Counted from the stretch's first letter, positions 15,829 to 23,278 are shown. The stretch is 30,592 nucleotides of DNA from RUG13409 sp045546135 (GCA_045546135.1 JAZQCD010000033.1:1-30592); one strand, 5' to 3'. The notes: generated by a model not told the origin, from the letters alone. Translations and numbers: made by a program.

Positions 15829-16374
15829 TTAAAGATCTGTCTGCATGTAAATATGCCCATCAGATAGAGCATGCCACTCGAGATGGTTTCCTTCCATGAT
15901 CATGAAGCTCTTTTGTGAGCCACCCTTTGGAATGGATGTTGAACCCGGATTACAGTAAATATAATCGATGTGGTTTTCGCATGCAGGTACATGAGTATGC
16001 CCTGTTAAAAGCACATCCACTCCCATTATGGGAGGAAGATGTCCGCAATTGTAGTGATGACCGTGGGTGCAAAAATATGACTTTCCGCCTTCTGCAAGTA
16101 TCATATATTCGGCCTGTATTGGAAATTCAAACATCATCTGATCCACATCTGAGTCGCAGTTTCCCCTGACTGCATAGATGACGCCAGCGTATTTGTTCAG
16201 CATTTCTGCTACGCTTTTTACGTCATACTCACCGGGAATATCGTTTCTTGGTCCATGGTAAAGAAAGTCTCCAAGAAGTATCATCCTCTCGCAGCCATAT
16301 TCTTCGTACCACTCCAGCATCTTTTCGCAGCCGGATGCTGAGCCATGTATATCTGAAGCTATTAGATATTTCAT
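15829..16374 (-). CDS. YfcE/MJ0936-type metallophosphoesterase
   Basis: The 181-residue calcineurin-like phosphoesterase shows every metal motif: SDIHG (7-11), LLGDFLYHGP, RGNCDSD, FCTHGHH and LTGHTHVP. Members cleave phosphodiesters in vitro with Mn; physiological substrates are mostly unknown. An AAGGGA RBS lies before the ATG. It is 34 bp after the MFS gene and 46 bp before ansA, apparently in one operon. Confidence 0.9.
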   Translation of the reverse strand: MKYLIASDIHGSASGCEKMLEWYEEYGCERMILLGDFLYHGPRNDIPGEYDVKSVAEMLNKYAGVIYAVRGNCDSDVDQMMFEFPIQAEYMILAEGGKSYFCTHGHHYNCGHLPPIMGVDVLLTGHTHVPACENHIDYIYCNPGSTSIPKGGSQKSFMIMEGNHLEWHALSDGHIYMQTDL

Positions 16375-16408
16375 TTTGATCCCTTCATCTCATACTCTTG
16401 TGGCCAGA

Positions 16409-17794
16409 TCAGATGGCATCCTCTTTCATCTCGCCTCTATCCTTAAGATCACTTAAGATCTTTGCATAGAACTCTTCAGAGATCTTGAATTTCTTTAGGT
16501 AAATGACATAGCCTAAGACGATGAACACAAGAGGAAATGCAAACATTGCGATCTTGATTATGAGCTGCCCTTGAGCATCTATTGCTTCGGCAGCTACATC
16601 CGAATCCGCAGACTTTATCCCTGCAAGGATTATAGATCCTGATATGAGTGCAGTAGAAAGAGCTCCGCCTATCTTGTTGATGAGAGGCTGAATGGAGAAG
16701 GTTATGGATTCGGATCTCTTCCCCATCTTCCACTGTCCGTATTCTATAGTATCTGCAAGGAACATGAGCATGAGGAGCTGTATAAATGCCTGCCCTACGA
16801 AAATGATGACTGCTGCTATTGCTATCAAAGCAAGGGAGTGCTCTGCAAAGAAGAACATTCCGTAGCCTGCTATGACCATTACGGTGGCTATAGTATAAAG
16901 CTGCCTTCTGTTTCTCTTCTTTGAAACAAGTGGGAAGATAAGGAGCGCTCCGAGCTGTGCGACTCCGCAGACTCCTGCAAGGACTGCATACATGTTTATA
17001 TCTCCGTAAAGATATTGCATGTAGTATGTAGCAAAACCTGTAGTCGTGCAGTAGCCTATCATGAAGAGCGCCATGGAAAGGGTCGTCCACATGAGCTGAT
17101 CGTTTCCTGTAAGGGCCTTCCACATATCTTTAAGAGATGTGCTTTCTTCTTTTTCAACAAAGTTCTTGTGCTCTTTAACTCCCAGTATCGGGAAAAGAAG
17201 GAACAGCACATAAAGAGCAGCTATGACAAGAGCTACCATGAACCATGCTTTTGGAGTATTGCCAAGAGCAGATGTTATAGGCTGCCAGCCGACCATTACT
17301 ATATACATACCGATGTTTGCACATATCCTTGCGAATGCTCCGTAGCTTTCCCTTTGCTTTTGATCAGTAGTAAGAGAAGGAAGTAAAGTCCAGTATGCAA
17401 TGTCATTGAGTCCGTAGGATACATCCCAAAGGAAGTATGCTATTGCAAATACTACGACAAAACCCCAGCCTGTCCCGACGTTTCCGTAAAGGACAAGGAA
17501 AAACACTACTGAAATGAGGCCTCCCACAGCTATACATGGCTTGTATTTGCCCCACTTTGTATTCACATTTTCGACGATGAGTCCTGTGATAGGGTCGTTG
17601 AGAGCATCAAATATCCTCATAACTGACAGGACCATACTTACTGCCGCAAACTGCTTTATGGGCAAAGACAGTATATTGGACAGGAAATACAAAAGCGCAT
17701 TGGCTTCAAATGCATAGAACATGTCACGTCCTACAGTTCCAAGTCCAAAGCAATACTTATTCTTTTTTATCAATTTTTCCTCTGCTGTTTTCAC
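16409..17794 (-). CDS. MFS transporter of the GPH (glycoside-pentoside-hexuronide) family
   Basis: The 461-residue polytopic membrane protein has about 12 hydrophobic segments. Signature stretches include DALNDPITGLIVENVNTKWGKYKPCI after helix 2 and DTIEYGQWKMGKRSESITFSIQPL in the second half, both characteristic of GPH cation symporters that import sugars or glycosides. The start is GTG at 17794 with AAGGAG 7 nt upstream. The sugar is unknown, though GH36 and GH1 enzymes are encoded about 9 kb away. First gene of the operon with yfcE-like, ansA and the TetM-like fusion; this grouping gives no single pathway. Confidence 0.9.
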   Translation of the reverse strand: MKTAEEKLIKKNKYCFGLGTVGRDMFYAFEANALLYFLSNILSLPIKQFAAVSMVLSVMRIFDALNDPITGLIVENVNTKWGKYKPCIAVGGLISVVFFLVLYGNVGTGWGFVVVFAIAYFLWDVSYGLNDIAYWTLLPSLTTDQKQRESYGAFARICANIGMYIVMVGWQPITSALGNTPKAWFMVALVIAALYVLFLLFPILGVKEHKNFVEKEESTSLKDMWKALTGNDQLMWTTLSMALFMIGYCTTTGFATYYMQYLYGDINMYAVLAGVCGVAQLGALLIFPLVSKKRNRRQLYTIATVMVIAGYGMFFFAEHSLALIAIAAVIIFVGQAFIQLLMLMFLADTIEYGQWKMGKRSESITFSIQPLINKIGGALSTALISGSIILAGIKSADSDVAAEAIDAQGQLIIKIAMFAFPLVFIVLGYVIYLKKFKISEEFYAKILSDLKDRGEMKEDAI

Positions 17795-17969
17795 TTTTTA
17801 ACTCCTTGTTTATCTCTTGCTGAATACATTCTTATTCTAAAAAACTGTTTGTTTTATGAACCTAAAACTGTGGAATCATCTTTCATATACGAAAACTACC
17901 GCTGCATCTATGATTATCTGCAGAGTACCACATCCATAGGAGCTATAGCACCGCATGGGAGTGGAGGCT
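17795..17969. other. intergenic region holding dispersed repeat copy A
   Basis: This is the 175-bp gap between the GPH transporter and pgeF. It holds the SD and GTG context of the transporter, an AT-rich stretch in which I see no strong consensus promoter, and repeat copy A at its right end. Confidence 0.6.
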
Positions 17970-17970
17970 T
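17923..17970 (+). repeat. dispersed palindromic repeat, copy A
   Basis: CCACATCCATAGG...CACCGCATGGGAGTGG has imperfect 10-bp arms around a loop whose centre, GCTATAGC, is itself palindromic. It matches copy B (19258-19306) and, inverted, copy C (21203-21254). It lies directly after the pgeF stop codon. Confidence 0.8.
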
Positions 17971-18707
17971 CATACAAGCTTGATACATGCAAGCATGCGG
18001 TCCTTGTCGCCGCCGCGCCTGTATGACCAATACTTATCTTCCATGCAGTAGGTACAGTCTTCGCTTATCTCTATGTTGCAGACACCCTCGTCTCTAAGAT
18101 ACTTCTCGTTTATGCCCTTAAGGTCTATGAGGTAGTGTTCATCGTCCTTTACCGATATATACTCCTCGCTCCAGGGAGCCTCTGAAAGAAACTTCTGTCT
18201 TACGTCATCCCTTACTTCAAAATGACATTTTCCTATACCGGGACCGATGTATGCAAGGATATCCGAAGGATCACAAGCATATCTTTCCTTCATAGTCCTT
18301 GCAAGTTCTCCTGCTATTCCAAGCATGGTCCCCTTCCAGCCGGCGTGAGCGACGCCAATGACCTTTTTATTTAGATCATAGGCAAATACAGGTATACAGT
18401 CGCCGTGAGTGGTCACCAAAGACACTCCCGGAATATCAGTCACGAGACCGTCAGTTTCCGGCACCTCTATGTATCCCTTTACATCTGCAAGCTCCGGATA
18501 ACCCTCCGCTTTAATATGCTCTCCTTCAAGGGAAGCCTTATCTATGACCTCTACATGCTTTCCATGTACCATATGAGGTTTTATGAGATACTCCCCCATG
18601 GGAAGTTCCCTTGAAAACTTTGGTATGAGATCAAGGCTCCTGTCAGGCTTAAAAGAAAAGAAAGCCTTCACATTATCAAACTGCTTAAATATATCTATTT
18701 TATTCAA
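17970..18707 (-). CDS. pgeF: multicopper-oxidase-fold purine nucleoside phosphorylase (peptidoglycan editing factor, YlmD/YfiH family)
   Basis: The 245-residue protein of the laccase-domain family has conserved metal ligands in MVHGKHV, TTHGDCIPV and GVAHAGWKGT, and a C-terminal ISEDCTYCMEDKYWSYRRGGDKDRM motif. Family members cleave adenosine or inosine phosphorolytically and influence peptidoglycan composition. The start is TTG at 18707, supported by AGAGGTG upstream; no better ATG is close. It lies 40 bp downstream of msrA, probably cotranscribed. Repeat copy A follows the stop. Confidence 0.9.
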   Translation of the reverse strand: MNKIDIFKQFDNVKAFFSFKPDRSLDLIPKFSRELPMGEYLIKPHMVHGKHVEVIDKASLEGEHIKAEGYPELADVKGYIEVPETDGLVTDIPGVSLVTTHGDCIPVFAYDLNKKVIGVAHAGWKGTMLGIAGELARTMKERYACDPSDILAYIGPGIGKCHFEVRDDVRQKFLSEAPWSEEYISVKDDEHYLIDLKGINEKYLRDEGVCNIEISEDCTYCMEDKYWSYRRGGDKDRMLACIKLV

Positions 18708-18747
18708 AAGATCACCTCTTGCTTTTTTAGGGTCTTGCCCTATGGGA

Positions 18748-19230
18748 TCATCTTCTTCCGGAGCTTTTCATTTCCTCTTCAAAGGCTTCAGGATTCTTAA
18801 GGTAATAATCCTGATGGTATTCTTCTGCTTTGTAGAAAGACTTAAATGGTTCAAGTGATATCTGGACCTTTTTTCCGGACTCTTTTTCAAGAGCCTTTAT
18901 CTTAGTTTCAGCAATATTTTTCTCATCTTCAGTGAGGTAATATATGGCCAAAGTATATGAAAAACCTTTGTCTATATATTGCCCTTCTGCATCGAAAGGA
19001 TCTACGTTTGCAAGGTATATGTCAAGGAGCGTGTCATAGGACACCTCGTTTGGATCGTAAGTGAGCATGATAGTCTCTCTGTGGCCTGTTTTCTGAGCCT
19101 TGACGTCCTCATATTTAGGATCGACCTCATCCCCGCCTGAATACCCGCAGACTACCTCGTCTACACCGTACATTTTGTATATCGGCGTGATGCACCAAAA
19201 GCATCCGCCTGCAAAATATGCTTTTTCCAT
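18748..19230 (-). CDS. msrA: peptide methionine-S-sulfoxide reductase
   Basis: The 160-residue enzyme begins MEKAYFAGGCFWC with the catalytic Cys at 10 in the GCFWC motif, followed by GYSGG, TGHRETI and a YHQDYY motif near the C-terminus. It reduces methionine-S-sulfoxide in proteins, using thioredoxin. There is no MsrB fusion and no signal peptide. An AGAGG RBS is 8 nt from the ATG. pgeF follows after 40 bp. Confidence 0.95.
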   Translation of the reverse strand: MEKAYFAGGCFWCITPIYKMYGVDEVVCGYSGGDEVDPKYEDVKAQKTGHRETIMLTYDPNEVSYDTLLDIYLANVDPFDAEGQYIDKGFSYTLAIYYLTEDEKNIAETKIKALEKESGKKVQISLEPFKSFYKAEEYHQDYYLKNPEAFEEEMKSSGRR

Positions 19231-19257
19231 AGTATACCTCTAATAAATCCAACAGCA

Positions 19258-19306
19258 GAATGCCACTCCCATAGGGGCTAAACACCGCATGGGAGTGGAG
19301 TTCTCA
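19258..19306 (+). repeat. dispersed palindromic repeat, copy B
   Basis: Perfect 10-bp arms CCACTCCCAT (19263-19272) and ATGGGAGTGG (19289-19298) flank a 16-nt loop. It lies between msrA and the AbiEii gene. It has no T run, so it is not a classical terminator. Confidence 0.85.
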
Positions 19307-19334
19307 TATTTAATACTTACACTTATATATTACA

Positions 19335-20306
19335 CTAATTACCTGTATTTTTCTCTATCGTTTTACACTTCCAAAGGGCCATCGGATGTGCTTCTATCCT
19401 TTTTAAGATCTCAGGATCGTCAAAGAGAAGACCAGGATCGTATATACCCTTTACAAAAAGGTCTATATATTTATTTTCATTATCATTAAGGACCAATAAC
19501 TCACTTAGATATTTCTTTGTAACATCTTTTCTCTCATCGAGGCCGAAAGTCTTATGTCTTTCATCTGATGATATCACTGGAAAAAGGTCTCTGCGTATTT
19601 TCTGAAAAGATATATTATCTATACTTTCCAGAGAAAACTTTTTATCGACAGTTTTTTGTGATACTGTCGAATAAAAGATCACTATCTTTCTTAAAAGATC
19701 TTCTCTACCATTAAGTATGCCGCTTTTGATCATATTCGACACATCATAAAGATCTCTTGCAGCAGCTCTTGAAAGGAGTGCATTGATCTTTGCTGCATAT
19801 ATTTCTATAGGATCTAAAGTCAAAACAGCGCAAGCTTCTCCCGGCAGATCCGCAGTTATCATCCTCTTTACCGGATCAAGAACGTGAGCACGGAGAGAAT
19901 AATTAAGTTCCAACTTTATAACATCCATATTTCCGGATGCATTTATGTATCGATAGTAAAAACCGTCAAGGCTGTGATAAAACCTGGAAGACGGGGACAA
20001 TGTATACCCTTCACCCTCCATATATGAACTGATCACTCTCGCTATACTGGTCCTGTCCTCCATCATCTCTTCTTTGCGTTTATTCGGTATATAGTCCATA
20101 TCGATGTCGACAGATAATCGAGGCAAGCTAAAGATAGTTAAATTGATTGCAGTACCACCCTTTAAAGCAAGATGATCTCTTAAAAACGGATCTTTATTGA
20201 TCCACTCCAATATTTCTTTGAGTCTAAGCACCTTTTCAAAAGTGCTTACGATAAATCCTCTCTCTTTTGCTATCTGTTCCAGTTCACGTTTGTCAAATTG
20301 GGTCAT
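19335..20306 (-). CDS. abiEii: AbiEii-family nucleotidyltransferase toxin
   Basis: The 323-residue protein of the AbiEii family (type IV toxin-antitoxin, DNA polymerase-beta-like nucleotidyltransferase) has KGGTAINL (49-56), RLSVDIDMD (63-71) with the catalytic Asp pair, a central LDPIEIYAAKINAL lysine motif and the RAAARDLYDV box. AbiE toxins act as NTases that modify tRNA or other targets and arrest growth during phage infection. GGAGGT lies 7 nt before the ATG. It overlaps the antitoxin gene by 14 bp, the usual AbiE order with the antitoxin first. All key residues look intact. Confidence 0.9.
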   Translation of the reverse strand: MTQFDKRELEQIAKERGFIVSTFEKVLRLKEILEWINKDPFLRDHLALKGGTAINLTIFSLPRLSVDIDMDYIPNKRKEEMMEDRTSIARVISSYMEGEGYTLSPSSRFYHSLDGFYYRYINASGNMDVIKLELNYSLRAHVLDPVKRMITADLPGEACAVLTLDPIEIYAAKINALLSRAAARDLYDVSNMIKSGILNGREDLLRKIVIFYSTVSQKTVDKKFSLESIDNISFQKIRRDLFPVISSDERHKTFGLDERKDVTKKYLSELLVLNDNENKYIDLFVKGIYDPGLLFDDPEILKRIEAHPMALWKCKTIEKNTGN

Positions 20307-21075
20307 TGTTATTTACCTCCATCCCATTTTTGAGGTAAAAGATCTCTGCAGGTACAATAAGATCCCATTCGCCTACATAAACGGCATCAGATCCTATATC
20401 CTGCGTCAGATATCTTTTACTATTCCCTTTTTTGATTTTACATTCTGCGAAAAATTCCTTCGACACCCCCAATATCTCATTGAACTCCTGCAGAATGAAT
20501 CCTGTTTTTTGATATAAAAATTTATTTGAGTATGAACCTAAATATTCAAGTAACCTCCTTTCATCTAAGTGTCGGATCATACTAATATTTGAAATGACTT
20601 CTTCTATTCCCGAGATCTTATCCATATCTTTTATCGAATCAAGTACCGTTCGTTCAATATCTGTTACCTTTACGCCACCAGAAAATGCAGGCGTTTCTAT
20701 TCCATAATCGATGCGGGAATTTATATATCTGAATGTATATCCGTCAAATTCAAAATCATGAAACCTCGTTTTTGAAGAAACATAAACATCATAAAACACC
20801 TGATCTGTGATTCCATGGTACTCCATAGCGGTATGATGGGAAACATATGATGAATCAGTGATCGAACTTGCGATCTGGAATCTGTTAGCGATCGGTCCGC
20901 CTGTTGCAGGATCAACACATGTATAAAGGTCATTCCTTATCTTCATGACCTTCATATTAGCAAGCAACCGTTTGACTGCAGACCTGGAGCTTTCCATGTT
21001 GCCATAATAAAGATCAACATCTTTTATCGAAAAAACCGGTTTTTTTGCCATAAAGGCATAAATGTCTTTTTTCAT
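20293..21075 (-). CDS. abiEi: AbiEi-family antitoxin and autorepressor
   Basis: The 260-residue protein has an N-terminal winged-helix region (MKKDIYAFMAKKPVFSIKDV..., about 1-55, with SRSAVKRLLANMKVMKIRNDLYTCV). The antitoxin-type C-terminal part contains YVSHHTAMEYHGI and VTDIERTVLDSI. AbiEi binds inverted repeats in its own promoter and neutralises AbiEii. Here a perfect 7-bp inverted repeat overlaps the promoter -10 (21133-21149), fitting autorepression. No clear Shine-Dalgarno precedes the ATG at 21075; the leader is about 55 nt and very AT-rich. Confidence 0.88.
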   Translation of the reverse strand: MKKDIYAFMAKKPVFSIKDVDLYYGNMESSRSAVKRLLANMKVMKIRNDLYTCVDPATGGPIANRFQIASSITDSSYVSHHTAMEYHGITDQVFYDVYVSSKTRFHDFEFDGYTFRYINSRIDYGIETPAFSGGVKVTDIERTVLDSIKDMDKISGIEEVISNISMIRHLDERRLLEYLGSYSNKFLYQKTGFILQEFNEILGVSKEFFAECKIKKGNSKRYLTQDIGSDAVYVGEWDLIVPAEIFYLKNGMEVNNNDPI

Positions 21076-21132
21076 TGTTTAATTTAAGTATATTTTTGTC
21101 TATATTTAAACTTAATTTTACTATTTTTAAAC

Positions 21133-21161
21133 ATAGTATAACATACTATTAAAATTGTCAA
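21133..21161 (-). promoter_or_regulatory. abiE promoter with overlapping operator
   Basis: On the minus strand TTGACA (21156-21161), a 17-bp spacer and TACTAT (21133-21138; a TATACT with 15-bp spacing is alternative). The -10 lies in a perfect inverted repeat ATAGTAT-3 nt-ATACTAT (21133-21149), a likely AbiEi operator. Confidence 0.75.
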
Positions 21162-21197
21162 GTTGCCGAAGATATTATTGTTGCCGAAGATATTATC
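21162..21197. repeat. 18-bp tandem duplication upstream of the abiE promoter
   Basis: Two adjacent copies of GTTGCCGAAGATATTATT (last base C in copy 2) lie between the abiE promoter and repeat copy C. They could mark an insertion edge. Confidence 0.85.
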
Positions 21198-21202
21198 CAC
21201 CA

Positions 21203-21254
21203 TGAAGACTCCACTTCCATGTGGTGCTATAGTTCCTATGGACGTGATACTCTA
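21203..21254 (-). repeat. dispersed palindromic repeat, copy C (inverted)
   Basis: The reverse complement reads GAGTATCACGTCCATAGG...GCACCACATGGAAGTGGAG and matches copy A closely in arms and loop. It lies in opposite orientation to copy B, so B and C bracket the abiE pair. Confidence 0.8.
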
Positions 21255-21303
21255 CTTTTAATCATAGATATCAATACATATATTATAAAGAGTATTTCTC
21301 GAC

Positions 21304-21346
21304 TTGATTATTGCATCAATTAAATATACAATTCTTATATTGTATA
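21304..21346 (+). promoter_or_regulatory. promoter and operator of the XRE-like gene
   Basis: TTGATT (21304-21309), 17 bp, TACAAT (21327-21332). The -10 lies in the left arm of a perfect 8-bp inverted repeat TATACAAT / ATTGTATA (21325-21332, 21339-21346; 6-nt centre). This is probably an autoregulatory operator, by inference. Confidence 0.65.
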
Positions 21347-21369
21347 CATGAGTTTTGGAGGGTCTTAAA

Positions 21370-21855
21370 ATGGGCAGAAGATCAGTCAAGGAAAATAAAA
21401 ATATTTATCAGCAGTATAGGGAAGACGCAGGTTTTACCCGCGAACGCGCAAGCGAGACCATGGGGGTCGTATCTGAAACAAGAATAGAAAAGATCGAAAG
21501 CGATAAGACTATTCCCTATCCTGATGAGATAATGGCAATGGCAGAGTGCTATAAGGCTCCGGATCTTTGCAATTATTACTGTTCCAACGAATGTCCTATT
21601 GGTCAGAAGTATGTTCCTCAGGTACAGGTAAAGGAACTCACCCAGATCGTACTTGAAGTACTCGCGACCCTTAACAGTCTTGAAAAGGACAAGGACAGGC
21701 TCATCGAAATATCTGCTGACGGAGAGGTATCTGAGGACGAAGAAAAGGACTTTGGATATATCAAGGAACAGCTCGACAAGATATCACTTGCAGTGGACTC
21801 CCTGCAGCTTTGGATAGACAGAAGAGAACTTTTAGCATCCGACAACAAAAAATAA
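21370..21855 (+). CDS. XRE-like helix-turn-helix protein with a four-cysteine motif
   Basis: The 161-residue protein has an N-terminal HTH (about 13-60: YREDAGFTRERASETMGVVSETRIEKIES). It continues into Cys60-x6-Cys67-x3-Cys71-x3-Cys75 (CYKAPDLCNYYCSNEC), then a long charged helical C-terminal part (85-150) suited to oligomerisation. The four closely spaced Cys could bind Zn or an Fe-S cluster, or sense redox; that is inference. The ATG at 21370 is chosen for GGAGGG 7 nt upstream over the ATG at 21355. I know similar Clostridia proteins but no assigned regulon. No terminator separates it from the downstream leader promoter. Confidence 0.82.
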   Translation: MGRRSVKENKNIYQQYREDAGFTRERASETMGVVSETRIEKIESDKTIPYPDEIMAMAECYKAPDLCNYYCSNECPIGQKYVPQVQVKELTQIVLEVLATLNSLEKDKDRLIEISADGEVSEDEEKDFGYIKEQLDKISLAVDSLQLWIDRRELLASDNKK

Positions 21856-21867
21856 TCAATATTTTTG

Positions 21868-21895
21868 TTGACAAAGATAAATATTGGTGTATCAT
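21868..21895 (+). promoter_or_regulatory. promoter of the Tyr leader
   Basis: TTGACA (21868-21873), 16 bp, TATCAT (21890-21895), with TG just before the -10. The ATG of the leader ORF is 10 nt downstream, so the predicted 5' UTR is only about 3 nt. Confidence 0.7.
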
Positions 21896-21904
21896 ATCAT
21901 TAAT

Positions 21905-21979
21905 ATGAAAAACGCAGTTCTTAACAATCTCTATTATGCTTATTCTTACCGTTATGGCTATAGCTATAACGGATGTTAA
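21905..21979 (+). CDS. Tyr-rich leader peptide (24 codons)
   Basis: The 24-residue ORF starts MKNAVLNNLYYAYSY, continues RYGYSYNGC and stops at TAA. Seven of 24 codons are tyrosine (positions 10, 11, 13, 15, 17, 19, 21) and none is Phe or Trp. It is followed about 60 nt later by an intrinsic terminator ahead of a binding-protein gene, the standard layout of leader-peptide attenuation. There is no Shine-Dalgarno; the predicted transcript start is about 3 nt before the ATG. A paralogous leader with Phe codons lies at 23279. Confidence 0.85.
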   Translation: MKNAVLNNLYYAYSYRYGYSYNGC

Positions 21980-22003
21980 AGTATAATAAAGGTAATTGAT
22001 AAG
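21938..22003 (+). promoter_or_regulatory. alternative RNA pairings of the Tyr leader
   Basis: CTTAT/ATAAG (21939-21943/21999-22003) plus TTACC/GGTAA (21946-21950/21991-21995) pair the Tyr codon run with RNA past the stop. An inner hairpin CCGTTAT/ATAACGG (21949-21955/21966-21972) lies inside. ACCGTTA (21948-21954) can instead pair with TAACGGT (22039-22045), the left arm of the terminator. Confidence 0.6.
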
Positions 22004-22039
22004 AAAATGGTTGTCGCGTAGTATTTTTATAAGATATTT

Positions 22040-22071
22040 AACGGTCCTGTTTTCGCAGGACCGTTTTTTAT
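22040..22071 (+). terminator. attenuator terminator of the first leader
   Basis: A perfect 10-bp stem AACGGTCCTG/CAGGACCGTT with a TTTTCG loop and a T run. It lies between the leader ORF and the first binding-protein gene. Confidence 0.9.
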
Positions 22072-22152
22072 TTAAAGCCTTAAGTCTAGATCCAAAAGCC
22101 GGTGCGGCTGTCCATGAACCCTCAAGACCGGCAGGATCGGAAAGAGAAAAAA

Positions 22153-23115
22153 ATGAAGAAAATATTATCTATTGCACTTACGCTTTGCCTCATTTTAGGA
22201 CTTGCTGCTTGTGGTTCAAATGGCAATGAAGAAAAAACAAGCTGGACTATTGGTGTATGCCAGCTGGTACAGCACCCGGCCCTTGATAAAGCAACTCAAG
22301 GATTTAAGGACGCAGTTATAGAAGGCCTCGGAGAAGCAAACGTCACATTCATAGAACAAGACGCTTCCGGAGAACCTGCAAACTGCACCACCATAGTAAA
22401 CGACTTCTTGTCAAGGGATGTTGACCTTATCATGGCCAATGCCACTCCTGCCCTTCAGGCAGCCGCGGCAGCAACTGCAGACATTCCTATCCTTGGCACA
22501 TCTGTAACCCACTATGCACCGGCTCTTGATATCTCTGACTGGACAGGAACTGTGGGAGGCAACATCTCCGGTACATCAGACCTTGCGCCTCTTGATCAGC
22601 AGGCTGCAATGATAAAAGAATGGTTCCCGGATGCAAAGAAAGTAGCTATCCTTTTCTGCAGTTCTGAAGCAAACTCCGTATTCCAAGCCCAGGAAGTTGC
22701 AGGATTCCTTTCGGAAATGGGTATCGAAAGCCAGAACTTTACCTTCACCGATACAAGCGATGTAGCATCTGTTACTTTGCAGGCCTGCAACTTTGCAGAC
22801 GTCATCTACATTCCTACAGACAATGTGGCAGCATCCAACGCAGAAGCCATAGCAAATATAGTCCTTACAGAAAACAAGCCGGTCATCGCAGGCGAAGGAG
22901 AACTTTGCAAGGGCTGTGGAGTAGCATCACTTTCCATAGACTACTACGACCTTGGCGTTGCCACAGGAAAGATGGCTGTAAGGATCTTAAAGGAAAAAGC
23001 AGATATATCCACAATGCCGATCGAATTTGCTCCTGAGTTTTCAAAATTCTTTAATGCAAGCATTTGCGAAAAGCTTGGCCTTACACCTCTTGAAGGATAC
23101 ACAGCCTTAGAGTAA
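22153..23115 (+). CDS. ABC transporter substrate-binding lipoprotein 1 (COG2984/TrpX-like), predicted tyrosine
   Basis: The 320-residue periplasmic-binding-fold lipoprotein has signal MKKILSIALTLCLILGLAAC with lipobox Cys20, then a short linker and SWTIGVCQLVQHPALD. This is the ABC_sub_bind family (COG2984; TrpX is the streptococcal Trp-importer member). The ATG at 22153 is supported by a GGAAAGAG upstream that the second gene shares. It is nearly identical through most of its length to the protein at 23523 (both have QLVQHPALDKAT, SRDVDL/SRNVDL, SVTHYAPAL, TDNVAASN). The Tyr-rich leader suggests tyrosine is the ligand; this is inference. Confidence 0.9.
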   Translation: MKKILSIALTLCLILGLAACGSNGNEEKTSWTIGVCQLVQHPALDKATQGFKDAVIEGLGEANVTFIEQDASGEPANCTTIVNDFLSRDVDLIMANATPALQAAAAATADIPILGTSVTHYAPALDISDWTGTVGGNISGTSDLAPLDQQAAMIKEWFPDAKKVAILFCSSEANSVFQAQEVAGFLSEMGIESQNFTFTDTSDVASVTLQACNFADVIYIPTDNVAASNAEAIANIVLTENKPVIAGEGELCKGCGVASLSIDYYDLGVATGKMAVRILKEKADISTMPIEFAPEFSKFFNASICEKLGLTPLEGYTALE

Positions 23116-23148
23116 TAGTGTTTTCATAAAGTATCACCTGATAAACTT

Positions 23149-23187
23149 AAGGCCGGCAGCCAGGGACTGACCCTCACTGCCGGCCTT
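23149..23187 (+). other. strong hairpin after binding-protein gene 1
   Basis: An 11-bp perfect stem AAGGCCGGCAG/CTGCCGGCCTT encloses an AGGG/CCCT inner stem. No T run follows, so it may be an mRNA-stabilising 3' structure or a weak terminator rather than a full one. Confidence 0.7.
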
Positions 23188-23240
23188 ACAATTAGCATTA
23201 TCCTTTAAACACAAAATATGAATATCTTTTTTGTTTTTGC

Positions 23241-23268
23241 TTGACAAATATGCATAAGAGTGTAAAAT
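23241..23268 (+). promoter_or_regulatory. promoter of the Phe leader
   Basis: TTGACA (23241-23246), 16 bp, TAAAAT (23263-23268), preceded by GTG as in the first leader promoter. The ATG follows 10 nt later, giving a predicted 5' UTR of about 4 nt. Confidence 0.7.
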
Positions 23269-23278
23269 TAAATCAATC

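Noticed and set aside
16476..17123. 215-codon minus-strand frame rich in His, Arg and Cys
   Set aside because: It is an alternate frame inside the GPH transporter gene, which has clear family motifs.
22007..22021. Mini-ORF MVVA before the first attenuator
   Set aside because: The ATG is not kept in the paralogous leader (ATA there), so it is unlikely to matter.
21980..22071. T-box riboswitch in front of the binding-protein genes
   Set aside because: No AGGGTGGNACC T-box sequence or specifier stem is present; the leader ORF explains the region better.
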